Positions 33,176-42,221 are shown, counted from the stretch's first letter. The stretch: DNA of 64,000 nucleotides from Microglena sp. YARC (GCA_022414725.1 CM039462.1:81959805-82023804); one strand, 5' to 3'. A program made the numbers and translations. The notes: generated from the letters alone by a model not told the origin.

Positions 33176-33290
33176 AAACTCGTATTGTTGTAGACACCAC
33201 TCGGTCCCCCTCCGGTGGTCGCGACAACATTAGGTTACACCGCAAGGTGTGCCGTACACGAAGCGGTTTCATTAAGTATTCCGTTGACTG
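33176..33290 (+). ncRNA. Candidate omega-RNA scaffold in the Fanzor element's right end
   Basis: The non-coding 115 bases between the Fanzor stop and the element end contain two stem-loops: ACCAC/GTGGT around tcggtccccctccg (33196-33218) and ACACC-GCAA-GGTGT (33237-33250). The second is kept at 642-658 (loop tctttaa), 54139-54152, and in altered form in the MITE copies, while the loop sequence varies. In TnpB and Fanzor systems the guide RNA is made from this place and the guide is the DNA just outside the end. No expression evidence is available. Confidence 0.45.
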
Positions 33291-33489
33291 TAGTTTCCAT
33301 TTATTTTTAAATTTTGATGTAACAACGATGATTAAATGATGCTGCTCCATGATTTCCCTCTCTCTCTCCTGTCTCACACGCAAACGTTGATAGAGAAAGA
33401 TAAATCTCGATAGAATGAATGTAGAAACCAACCCCATCCAGCAATCGACCACACGCAAACTGCGGATCACGGTCAAATGTATTCATACA

Positions 33490-34655
33490 CATGTAGTCAG
33501 TCAATGTTCAACGTCAGAAACTCTCTGTTCAGTCGGCTTCTGCACACTGAATAAGCAGGGTCAACGATAACTTCCTCCACACGCGCTGGATCACGCGAAC
33601 GCGTCGGTCTACCTCGACTGCCGCATCTTCTACAATCACCCTTTGCATTTTTCTTCGATTCTTATTCCACCTAATAATTGTTGAAACGGATCCGCCATCT
33701 TCGCCATAGCGGCGCAGGGTACGCGCGGTACTCGTCTAAAATTAAACAAATTACTGAATACCGTTCCTTGTTTTTCAGCTGTATCAGAGCGTGTCTTTGC
33801 TGAGTGCTGCCACGACGAGATTGCGTTCTCTCTCGGATGCCTCGAAAAGCGACCACATGTCGAAAGAATCTATAGGTTCTTCGCGTCCCACCGTGCTTTC
33901 TAGGATGGTTTCCGCTTGGCTCTGATTTACGACGATCCTCCGGTCGTTGGAATCGAGTTCTGATCGGCCCACTTATCAAGCATTGACGGCAAAATTCTAG
34001 TGTAACCGTGTTTTTTTAGAGATGTCGGAAGACATGAGCGACTGATAGACAACTTCCCATACTTTTCGACCCAGACACGCAGTACAGTCTTCTTCGTCTC
34101 GGCGCTTATTTGATCTCGATTGTCGTCATCGTCATCCTCCCAAAGCTCTCGATCTTCGTAATCTCTGTGGTACGTGTACATTCTCCTCCGTATTTCTTGC
34201 GGGTAAGTGGTGTGTTCAACGTAGAACTTCATTTCTAGCATCGTCTGCACGATGTCTAGATACGTCCCCTTTCCGTAATTGATGTACGCGTTGCAGAGGC
34301 GTGAGTCCCTGCGTAGGACACATCCTACGTCATTCAGAGCCGTCTGCAGATGAGTCCGCCTGGCATCCATGACCGCATGCATCTGAGCATGTCTTTCATC
34401 GCGTGCTGCCTCCTTCGCGAGCCTACATTTCATTACGTCATCGACGAGCTGGCTCAACACATCCTCCTGTATGAATTCGCTTTCCATGATTGAGGCGAGA
34501 CGAGCGAAATGCTGCGGATCGGACACCACTTCACCTCCTAAATGATCCGCAACGATCTTTCTCGCGTATACGACGCTTCCGTTCAGCTTCCCACCGGGCC
34601 CCCAGTCTTGGATTAGAAGCCACTTTGGAAGCGTACGCGGCCGTGACATCATCAA
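33490..34655 (-). pseudogene. Hypothetical gene, copy B, with a longer N-terminus
   Basis: Matches 14049-15014 but also has about 105 bases (34460-34570) missing in copy A, encoding V-V-Y-A-R-K-I-V-A-D-H-L-G-G-E-V and onwards in the same frame. This makes it the better guide to the true protein. Frame breaks lie at about 33690, 33795, 33950 and 34010. Confidence 0.5.
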
Positions 34656-34799
34656 TGCGGAACAACCTAATATTATTCGATATCAAAGCACCCGAGCTGC
34701 GAGAGCTCATTCTCGTTCAGGTGGAACTCCGACTTTGCTCGTGAGGCCGTGAATGCGCGAGGAGGCCGCATGACAGTCGTCCATGGTCTGTACTTTCTG

Positions 34800-35263
34800 A
34801 GTGTAACGTCTCTTACAGTTGTTGCGGTTCTCAATCAAGTGAAAATCTCCTTATAATGATCCTCGAAAAAGCTCCCAGGTCCCCTTTACACTTGTCCACT
34901 GAGTTTGCTCCTTTTCTTGTAAACCCAAGTAGTTTAATGAAACGATACACTGTTTTAGTTGATAATCGTTAAATTGTGAGTTGCTTTTGAAAAATGTAAC
35001 AACACCTCTTGCGGTTGTGCATTTGAGTTGACAATAAAAAAAGATTTTAACAAATTCTTGTTAGTCTCAAAAAGTTTGCTTACAAATTCACGTCGTTTTC
35101 GATTCACACCAAAGCGTTTCCACCTCCACAGAGTAGAGCGACTGATGTTTCGTAACCATACAAGTTTTAACACACCCAATTCACAGAAACCATTCTTAAC
35201 GCCAATTTTCTAACGGCGATGTCGATATCTGATATATGTTTCATTTTACTGTTCCGCTGACTG
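34800..35263 (-). mobile_element. Transposase remnant, copy B
   Basis: It has the same helix-turn-helix region and terminal repeat as 15163-15703 and borders TA (35264-35265), with a few extra indels. Again there is no DDE domain. Confidence 0.6.
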
Positions 35264-35286
35264 TAGATGAGTGTCAACTCACTTGA

Positions 35287-36400
35287 TCATGGGTACCCGA
35301 TGTGTTCGACTTTGAGCAAACTGAACACATTTTCTGAAAAAGGAGCTAACCTGCTGTCTCTAGAGTTCGCCCGGGCCCTGAACTCAATTCCAGCCACCTC
35401 TGGATCCATGAGCAGCTTGCAGATATCTGCGTGGCCTTCCTTGGCAGCTGCCAACAATGCACTGCTGTTGACAGAGTTAGCCCTTGCCCTGAACTCAATT
35501 CCAGCCACCTCTGGATCCATCAGCAGCTTGCAGACATCGGCGTGACCTGCCTTGGCAGCCGCCCACAATGCCCAGCTGTCGATTGAGTTCGCTAGGGCTC
35601 TGAACTCAAGTCCAGTCACCTCTGGATCCATCAGCAGCTTGCAGACATCTGTGTGACCTGCCCTGGCAGCCTCCCGCAATACCCCGCTGTAGCAAGAGTT
35701 TGCTTGGGCCCTGTACTGAAGTCCAGCCACCTCTGGATCCATCAGCAGCTTGCAGACATTGCGTGACCTTCCTTGGCAGCCGAAAACAAGGCCCAGCTGT
35801 AGCAAGAGTTCGCTTGGGCCCTGTACTCAAGTCCAGCCACCGCTGGATCCATCAGCAGCTTGCAGACATCTGCGTGACCTGCATGGGCAGCCAGCCCCAA
35901 TGCACAGCTGTTGACAGAGTTCGCCTGGGCCCTGAACTGAAGTCCAGCCACCTCTGGATCCATCAGCAGCTTGCAGACATTTGCGTGACCTTCCCTGGCA
36001 GCCGCCCACAAGGCCCAGCTGTCGTTAGAGTTCGCCTGGGCCTGAACTCAATTCCAGCCACCCTCTGGATCCATCAGCAGCTTGCAGACATCGACGTGAC
36101 CGGCCTTGGCAGCCACATAGAGAAGCTTGTTTTCATTTTGGTTCGCCCTCAATTGTAGGCCCCCCTCAACCTGTACAAGAGGATTTGGACACCAAGCATA
36201 CTGCTAGAAGGTCTGCGCGCCCCCCTTTCGCCATCATCTCTCCAACTCGCTGTGGTGGGTGGGATCAGTCGGGCAAGGGGCAATCCTGAAAATCTGTTGC
36301 GCATAGTTTTGCACACTAATACAATCTTGGGGTTTGAAGAGAATATGACAATACGATCAAGAATGTCATGGGAACCGACGTTAGGAATGGAAACGATGAT
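35287..36400 (-). CDS. F-box-like/ankyrin-repeat protein 2 (copy B, frameshifted)
   Basis: The counterpart of 15714-16994. It has about seven repeats, not eight; the order of repeat types differs, and the one ending S-V-N-S-S-A-L is new. Frame breaks lie near 35757 (one base lost in gcagacattgcg) and 36040-36065. The N-terminal F-box region is at 36150-36370. The change in repeat number between two otherwise close copies shows unequal recombination within the array. Confidence 0.7.
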
Positions 36401-36448
36401 TGCATGTGTGCGAATTGCATTTCGATGAACTTGTGTGTCAATCTACAG

Positions 36449-36540
36449 TCGACAGGAATACTAAAATGAAACTGCCTCGTGTACTGCACACCGTACGGGT
36501 GTAACCTAATGGGTCACCGCATTTATTACCGTTTTTCTTG
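36449..36540. mobile_element. Truncated MITE (right half deleted)
   Basis: Left end CAGTCGACAGGAATACTAAA and hairpin cacaccgtacgggtgt are present; the right terminal repeat found in copy A (17085-17115) is missing through a deletion of about 55 bases ending at cttgtgg. Confidence 0.65.
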
Positions 36541-36635
36541 TGGACGATTGATATCACATGGCTACCACTCTCGTGACGGCAGATCCTGTCGAGTCACACT
36601 GCGAACCACTATCGTCACTGCGGATCCCTGTCGAG

Positions 36636-36746
36636 TCAGTCACATGGAGACTTCATGATCAGATCGTGCGTTTCCTTTGCCGCGTGGTCTTCACGCAGGA
36701 TGCGTTTGATTTCTTCGTGTATTTTGGCGTACTTGATTTTGGACAT
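36636..36746 (-). CDS. Conserved 36-residue ORF, copy B1
   Basis: Same length as at 17232-17342, with E-E-I-K-R-I-L-R-E-D in place of K-E-I-K-R-I-L-H-E-D. It lies 40 bases from and divergent to the membrane protein gene. Confidence 0.4.
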   Translation of the reverse strand: MSKIKYAKIHEEIKRILREDHAAKETHDLIMKSPCD

Positions 36747-36785
36747 GTCCGGGTACGACGACCGATGAGGAAAAGTATTTAGAAT

Positions 36786-37296
36786 ATGTTCAACACCAAA
36801 CATTTGACGCAAGCACAGCACTGTCAAGTATTTCCTTATGGGTTTGTTCGGACAACCCTTTCCAAACTATTAAACTGTTGATCTGCAACGCATTATGGTT
36901 TCGCATCCATTTGTTGTGCATTTGATTGGAATCGCTACATTTTTCTTTCTTTTTACAATATTGGACCCAAGCAACAAAAAACACATATCGATTGTATGGT
37001 TCAAGACTATATTTGTATACACAAATATTCATTATAATGACCAAGTCAAAGTGGTACTTTATTGCACCAATATTAGGACTTTTGTTGATAGACCAAACAC
37101 TAAAAAAAGCACGTATCCATCCAAACAGAACGCGGTGACGATACAGATAAATTACAAAAAATACAAAAAAGATATCAGCAATATATTAGTCATAATTATT
37201 CTATCATTGATTTTCATCGGAGCCGCGCATTATATGTATCTGCAACGCATAGAATACAAAAACGATTTTTCGATGACCAAATTTTATTTGGAGTAA
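36786..37296 (+). pseudogene. Membrane protein, copy B1 (frameshifted near the start)
   Basis: From 36895 to 37296 the reading largely agrees with copy B2: H-P-F-V-V-H-L-I-G-I-A-T-F, then in shifted frames I-M-T-K-S-K-W-Y-F-I-A-P, and near the end I-L-V-I-I-I-L-S-L-I-F-I-G-A-A-H-Y. At least three predicted transmembrane helices. Frame breaks at about 36800, 36850 and 36975. Confidence 0.6.
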
Positions 37297-37767
37297 CAAC
37301 TTGCAAAACTAAAAACACCGACGTACAAAACATAATTGTCATAAAACGCAGAAAACCAATTCATTCAATCTTTGTAACCGATACTGTCTTCAGTCGGCGG
37401 AACAGTAAAATGAAACATATATCAGATGGAAATAAACGACATCGCCGTTAGAAAATTGGCGTTGTAACATGCCTTCCAAATAGAGAGAATCATGTCACAC
37501 ACAAACAACCTCTAAAACATATGTGGTTTGAGCTCAATCCACCCCAGCTCCATGCGTGTTCCATGCATTTGATGCGTTATATATATGGATTTTCATTATA
37601 TTCGCCTAAAGAGTCTACGCCGACATGCATTATAAATAGGGTTTGTATTGACATGTCGCCATATTTTTTGTATGGTTCTTGCTGCTCTACATCTACGTAT
37701 GATATCCACAAATGTCTTGGTTAGATAACTGCAACATATTGGGGTTTAAGCTCAATCTACCCCAGCT
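37297..37767. other. Spacer with a transposase-element end and degenerate WDW repeats
   Basis: CAGTCGGCGGAACAGTAAAA at 37391 is a solo left end followed by about 60 bases of transposase start. From 37500 the minus strand shows faint W-S-W-G-G-L-S-S-N repeats, so the WDW-repeat gene was once longer. Confidence 0.45.
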
Positions 37768-38502
37768 TCAATGTTTATTAGGGTTGTCTTGTATAATATC
37801 CCATGTGATACTGGGGTTTTTACTGATCAAAAACCAGTCCCATGGTTTTATCTGGGTTGGGCTTTTATAATCCCACGTGATGCTGGGATTTGAGCTCATT
37901 ACACACCAAACCCATGGTTTGTCGGGGTTTGCTTCGACAATATCCCATGTGATGCAAGGGTTTCTGCTAATATAATACCAATCCCATGGTTTGCTGGGAT
38001 TATCTCGTACAATATCCCATTTTGATGCAAGGGTTTTTGCTAATATAAAACCAATCCCATGGTTTGTCAGGGTTGGCTTGTATAATATCACACGTGATGT
38101 TGGGGTTTTTGCTGATACAGCACCAGTCCCATGGTTTGTCTGGATTGGCTTGTATAATCTCCCATGTGATGTTGGGGTTTGCGCTCAACTCATACCAGGC
38201 CCATTGTTTGTCTGGGTTGTCTTGTATAATGTCCCATGTGATGCTAGGGTTTGAGCTCATTACACACCAATCCCATGGTTTGTCGGGTTGTCTTGTATAA
38301 TACCCACGTGATGTTGGGGTTTGAGCTCATTCCAAAACCAGTTCCACGTGATGTTGGGGTTTGTAATGACAATCTCCCATTTGATGCAAGGGTTTGCGCT
38401 GATCCAGTACCAATTCCATGGTTTGTTGGGGTTGCTTTCGATAATGTCCCACGTTAAAGATGAGTTACAACTCAATAAACCCCAATCCCACTTGTGTTCC
38501 AT
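37768..38502 (-). CDS. WDW/NP-repeat protein (giant-virus type)
   Basis: ATG at 38502 gives M-E-H-K-W-D-W-G-L-L-S-C-N-S-S-L-T-W-D-I-I. Repeats of about 24 residues follow: N-P-x-I-T-W-D-I-I-x-x-N-P-D-K-P-W-D-W-x-x-I-S. Roughly ten are present, in three frames; breaks lie near 38330, 38300 and 38025. Repeats of this type are found in mimiviruses, klosneuviruses and relatives, and nothing is established of their function. The Trp-rich repeat suggests a solenoid. It is divergent to the CAP gene. Confidence 0.65.
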
Positions 38503-38788
38503 ACATTTGACTCGTCTCGAGATGTGGTTATTTATTTCCGCTGAAATCATTAATAAGAATATCATCAATGCATAATATTATTAATGGTGGAGTACACGCA
38601 TCGTGACACGCCTCCACGAAAACGGCGGGACACTGTCAATTCTTGAAGTACGGGTTTGGCATCTTCCCCTCCCCCATTTTCTGACTTGGGTGTTAAAAAC
38701 TTCTGTATTTATTGGTTTTACAAGAAAAACAAAAACAACACTTATTTGTTTGGCATTTTGGGCATGTTGCGTTTAAAATCTCACATAT
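38503..38788. other. Intergenic region between WDW-repeat and CAP genes
   Basis: Contains catcaatgcataatattattaatgg (about 38563-38587), AT-rich and partly palindromic, between two divergent genes, so it is a likely shared promoter region. The rest is unremarkable. Confidence 0.35.
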
Positions 38789-39952
38789 ATGCATGTCATG
38801 AAAATACCATATTTGTTAACAATAATACTTGGACTAGTTGGCTCATGCACAAGCATAATATTACCATTAAATGAACAAAGCATTCTCGACCAAGTAAACG
38901 ATTATAGAAGAATTCACTGCTCTCCACCAGTTTCATTTAATCCAGCAATTTCAATATCCGCACAAACATGGTCCGATTACCTTGCGAAAGAAAATAAGTT
39001 CGAACATAGCGATTCAGGTCGATATGGAGAGAACCTTGGTTTGTTTTCGTTTTCAGCTTTAAATACCATAAATTTAACGCATTGTTATACCAGGTCGGTA
39101 AGTTTGTGGTACGATGAAGTTGACTTCTACGATTTCAATACGCCCCGTTTTTCTCCATCTACTGGTCATTTTACACAATTAGTTTGGAAAGCTACCACAG
39201 AAATCGGTATCGGTATTTCGTATTCAGAATCTAACAACAATATTCTTGTGTGTATGCAATACTACGTTCGTGGAAATCAAAACAGTGTTGCAGAATTTCA
39301 AAATAATGTACTGACAGGAAATTATAAATCTCCCATTCTTGAGAACTGCAACCTACCTAGTTCACCATCACCATCTCCTCGACCACAACATTCACCATCA
39401 CCATCTCCTCGCCCCCCTATCAAGACTCCAAAGAAGGTGAAGAAGGTCAAGAAATCGACCACGCACCACAACGAAATCGACCAATCACCACAACATTCAC
39501 CACAAAAATCGCCATCACCATATCCTCGACCACAACAATCACCATCTCCTAGACCACAACCGCGACCACCAATGTCTCAATCTCCATCACCCATACAAAC
39601 TAATGAGTATATAGAGGTGACAACCCGTTACCCTTTTTCACAAATTCCATCTCCGGACGAAATTGCAGTAACTTACGTAAATGATACTCTTTGTCCAGCA
39701 TATATCAACCTACTAAATCGCGAAAACATGATACAAAATACTTGTAAAGTACAATTGGTATCATCCACTGCTGTATACTATGGGTCTTGGGTGTACGGTA
39801 TTAGTTATAATCGGTTCAGAGAGATGTTACAAAGTTCGTATTTTACAAATGAAGCAAAGTTACCATGCGGTAGCACGGTCGCTGTGTATAACGTATCAAC
39901 AAATGAATCATTCACATATGCCGCCAATCGCGAAACGTGTTTAACTGTATAA
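38789..39952 (+). CDS. Secreted CAP-domain (SCP/PR-1-like) protein with proline-rich hinge
   Basis: 387 residues, intact. Residues 1-22 (I-P-Y-L-L-T-I-I-L-G-L-V-G-S) form a signal peptide. The CAP domain covers about 30-185 and carries H-S-D-S-G-R-Y-G-E-N-L, G-H-F-T-Q-L-V-W-K-A-T-T-E-I-G and V-C-M-Q-Y-Y, with the His/Glu cavity residues preserved. A (S-P-S-P-R-P)n, Lys- and Gln-rich hinge of about 80 residues leads to a C-terminal domain of about 110 residues with cysteines (D-T-L-C-P-A-Y; N-T-C-K-V; L-P-C-G-S; R-E-T-C) that I do not recognise. CAP proteins act outside cells as lipid binders, proteases' relatives or effectors; a secreted or virion-surface role is inferred. Copy A is frameshifted. 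Confidence 0.85.
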   Translation: MHVMKIPYLLTIILGLVGSCTSIILPLNEQSILDQVNDYRRIHCSPPVSFNPAISISAQTWSDYLAKENKFEHSDSGRYGENLGLFSFSALNTINLTHCYTRSVSLWYDEVDFYDFNTPRFSPSTGHFTQLVWKATTEIGIGISYSESNNNILVCMQYYVRGNQNSVAEFQNNVLTGNYKSPILENCNLPSSPSPSPRPQHSPSPSPRPPIKTPKKVKKVKKSTTHHNEIDQSPQHSPQKSPSPYPRPQQSPSPRPQPRPPMSQSPSPIQTNEYIEVTTRYPFSQIPSPDEIAVTYVNDTLCPAYINLLNRENMIQNTCKVQLVSSTAVYYGSWVYGISYNRFREMLQSSYFTNEAKLPCGSTVAVYNVSTNESFTYAANRETCLTV

Positions 39953-39959
39953 TTTGAAT

Positions 39960-40107
39960 GATATCCCCTGAAACCAGATACAGGCAATGAATGATCTGCG
40001 GAAGACGACGACGTCTTGCGAACTCCCACGTTTTCCGCCATCTTTGTCTGTCGTCGAATGATTCCCCCCCGGTCCCCTGTAGATTTGAGGTAACTAAAGT
40101 TCACGTT
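39960..40107 (-). other. Downstream region of the GNAT gene
   Basis: Minus-strand readings such as R-Q-T-K-M-A-E-N-V-G-V-R-K-T-S may be a C-terminal extension of the acetyltransferase in another frame. Not resolved. Confidence 0.25.
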
Positions 40108-40602
40108 TCATCGCACATTTTTTCTTTGTCGAGTCATTTCAAATGCGTGAAATATAGGTGTGATGTTCACAGGAGCTCCAAACACAGACTTGTAGCAAGC
40201 GCATGCCGCTGGAAGACTAGTGTAAGTGTAGATTCGAACCCGTCGAGCACCTGCAGTGTCCAATAGATGAGTGCACACGGATGAAATAAGCTTCTTGCAC
40301 AAGCCAGCGCCACGATGATCGGACCGGACGCACACCGACTCAATAATGTAGGTGTTCCAAGGATCCGTCATCACTTGACAGCTCGCAACAACTCTATTAT
40401 TCGATCGAGCGACCATCATGGCGACAAAGCTGATTTCCCCATCTTTGAAACTTTTACGTATGGACTTGCGGTAAGATGGCAGGGGAATCCTACTGGCTCT
40501 GGTGCAATGCTCATTGCAGTCTCGTAGGCTCGTGAACATCGGGCTCTGAAGAAATGACGCGGCGTCTTCTTCGCCAACGATTTTGAAATCCTCTTCGTGC
40601 AT
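40108..40602 (-). CDS. GNAT-family N-acetyltransferase
   Basis: From ATG at 40602 the protein has about 164 residues. Motif A is clear: Y-I-I-E-S-V-C-V-R-S-D-H-R-G-A-G-L-C-K-K-L-I, containing the R-x-x-G-x-G/A acetyl-CoA loop, followed by R-I-Y-T-Y...A-A-C-A-C-Y-K-S-V-F-G, the usual motif B ending. GNAT enzymes transfer acetyl from acetyl-CoA to amines of proteins or small molecules; the substrate cannot be told. The gene is convergent with the CAP gene. A frameshifted copy lies at 20800-21330. Confidence 0.75.
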   Translation of the reverse strand: MHEEDFKIVGEEDAASFLQSPMFTSLRDCNEHCTRASRIPLPSYRKSIRKSFKDGEISFVAMMVARSNNRVVASCQVMTDPWNTYIIESVCVRSDHRGAGLCKKLISSVCTHLLDTAGARRVRIYTYTSLPAACACYKSVFGAPVNITPIFHAFEMTRQRKNVR

Positions 40603-40639
40603 GACAAACACAATTTGTACACTTTACGGAACATATAGC

Positions 40640-40950
40640 TGGGGACATTTTAAAGGCTTTTGCATCTTCGTTGTCCATCCTCACACATGCACGGCGGCTT
40701 TCGTATCCTCCTCGTTGTCCACTAAGGTCTGGCACAAGACAAGGACAGCACCACCGTCCTCCAAGGAGTGCATTCCCAAAAAGAAGGGTGCACGGTTTGA
40801 TGCTTGATATGGTGCAGTTCCACCATGGAGAACAGCAAGTTGTTTGTAAACCGTGACCTGAATGCAACCATCAACATCCACAATTGCTTTACAATTTACC
40901 CCACCCGCCCCGGAATTCTTGCGAGGCCCAAGAAATATTGCATGCGAAAC
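40640..40950 (+). pseudogene. C-terminal tail of a second Fanzor/TnpB type
   Basis: The plus strand gives, in two frames, H-T-C-T-A-A-F, T-K-V-W-H-K-T-R-T, then C-L-I-W-C-S and L-F-V-N-R-D-L-N-A-T-I-N-I-H-N-C. The last part is the zinc-site and RuvC-III tail of TnpB/Fanzor proteins (N-R-D-x-N-A-x-x-N-I). Unlike the gene at 30823 it has NRD, not DRD, so it is another lineage. Everything N-terminal is missing. Confidence 0.55.
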
Positions 40951-41090
40951 TCAACGAAAAAATCGAACTTGTCGGGAACCGAGTCGTCGTCCAAAACAGG
41001 CTCCTTGTAATGAAAATAGCAAGAGCAGACTGGAGAATATCTCGCATGCTCCCGACCGGAGCCAAGCCTCGCAGTCGCCGTGATGTTCAC
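40945..41090 (-). pseudogene. Internal fragment of RPB3/RPB11
   Basis: V-N/M-N-I-T-A-T-A-R-L-G-S-G-R-E-H-A-R-Y through F-D-F-F-V-E matches residues in the middle of the gene at 43283-44449 (43785-43925). Only some 140 bases are kept, joined directly to the Fanzor tail. Confidence 0.7.
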
Positions 41091-41114
41091 AGCCTCACCG
41101 ACGCCTCAACACAA

Positions 41115-41280
41115 GATGTTTGTGTCTCATCATTGCTAGCTTGTAATGTGACTCGACCAATGTGACTTTTACTTAACTGTGTGTTACAGTGTGTTCACAG
41201 CCTGCCGCCACACAAGATGTTTGTGTCTCATCATTGCTAGCTTGTAATGTGACTCGACCAATGTGAGTAGGGAGGAGTGT
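41115..41280. repeat. Direct repeat of about 50 bases, two copies
   Basis: gatgtttgtgtctcatcattgctagc... followed by ttgtaatgtgactcgaccaatgtga occurs at 41116-41164 and 41216-41264, 100 bases apart. Function unknown. Confidence 0.7.
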
Positions 41281-41419
41281 ATAGGAGCTCCCACCCCCTT
41301 GAAGCTGCAAGTGTTTTGACCTTCTTGGAGTGGTGAAACGCCACGTTGTCAAGTATAATTACTGTGTCAGTTGGACAGTACAATATACTGTAACATTATT
41401 GACCGGTCTGAGTGTAACA

Positions 41420-41998
41420 ATGTATATTAGTGCCGATGTTCTATGTGTCATCATGCACCTGTGTGACATACACACTCAGATGGTGTGCCAGCATCGTGCA
41501 GTTCTAGAAACCGACGAGGAAGGACAGTACGATGCAGTACAGCGGGTCATCGATGAGGAAGACACTATCACCTTGCGATGTTTGTGCAAATGGGCATCCA
41601 GCGACATCCGACTGTGCAGGCTACTGAGCATCCACATGTGTTACTCCATCGACTCAAACAACTTGAACAGTTTTCGTTGCCTCTTGTTACATCTTCCTCG
41701 ATTGTATTATCCCATGTTTTACAAGTTCGGGGCAAACACGGTGGGAGTATGGGCTCTCATGCACTCAGCTAGGCGATTCCGTCCCCACCACATGCACCTT
41801 CTCCTGCAAAAGTTTTCATTCACTAGTTTTGAATTGGCAATTGCAGACAAGGTTGGAAAGTATCACAAACAAGGATGGGTGAGCACTATCCTTGGACCGT
41901 TCAGTTCTCGATGTGTAACCCCAATGCATGCCCACAACGTGTGTCCATACCGAAGCACGCCGTTCACCTTTAAAAGACTACAGTCGGCAGAACAGTAA
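41420..41998 (+). CDS. Hypothetical Cys/His-rich protein whose 3' end is supplied by a transposon end
   Basis: ATG at 41420 gives 192 residues; the family is not recognised. It begins M-Y-I-S-A-D-V-L-C-V-I-M-H-L-C-D-I, has an acidic stretch D-E-E-G-Q-Y-D-A-V and an aromatic central helix L-L-L-H-L-P-R-L-Y-Y-P-M-F-Y. The final codons L-Q-S-A-E-Q-stop are the terminal repeat itself (cTACAGTCGGCAGAACAGTAA), so the insertion either shortened the protein or lies at its natural end. A longer frame from 41330 lacks a better start. Copy A is frameshifted. Confidence 0.55.
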   Translation: MYISADVLCVIMHLCDIHTQMVCQHRAVLETDEEGQYDAVQRVIDEEDTITLRCLCKWASSDIRLCRLLSIHMCYSIDSNNLNSFRCLLLHLPRLYYPMFYKFGANTVGVWALMHSARRFRPHHMHLLLQKFSFTSFELAIADKVGKYHKQGWVSTILGPFSSRCVTPMHAHNVCPYRSTPFTFKRLQSAEQ

Positions 41999-42006
41999 AA
42001 TGATGT
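41981..42006 (+). repeat. Solo terminal inverted repeat after TA
   Basis: CAGTCGGCAGAACAGTAAAA directly after TA (41979-41980). Within three bases the sequence changes to the GGATCC repeat region. Confidence 0.7.
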
Positions 42007-42050
42007 CGAGTCACACTGCGACCACTCTAGTCACTGCGGATCCTGTCGAG

Positions 42051-42161
42051 TCAGTCACATGGAGACTTCATGATCAGCTCGTGCGTTTCCTTTGCCGCGT
42101 GGTCTTCATGCAGGATGTGTTTGATTTCTTCGTGTATTTTGGCGTACTTGATTTTGGACAT
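42051..42161 (-). CDS. Conserved 36-residue ORF, copy B2
   Basis: M-S-K-I-K-Y-A-K-I-H-E-E-I-K-H-I-L-H-E-D; same length and stop as the copies at 17232 and 36636. It lies 60 bases from the divergent membrane protein. Confidence 0.4.
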   Translation of the reverse strand: MSKIKYAKIHEEIKHILHEDHAAKETHELIMKSPCD

Positions 42162-42221
42162 GTCCGGGTACGACGACCGATGAGGACATTATTTAATTTT
42201 ATTCTCAAAAGTATTTAGAAT

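Larger units (their letters stand above)
30547..33290 (+). mobile_element. Complete 2744-bp Fanzor-carrying element with terminal inverted repeats and TA duplication
   Basis: The left end CAGTCGGCAGAACAGTAAAA follows TA (30545-30546); the right end, read inward, CAGTCAACGGAATACTTAAT, precedes TA (33291-33292). Copy A has one TA and no element at the same place (13853-13854). Just inside the left end are about 60 bases of the transposase gene start (atatatcagatgg...gacatcgccgttagaaaattgg), so the element seems to derive from a transposase-bearing parent whose gene was replaced by Fanzor. Movement in trans by a Tc1/mariner-like enzyme is inferred from the TA target, the CAGT termini and the shared ends. 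Confidence 0.85.
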
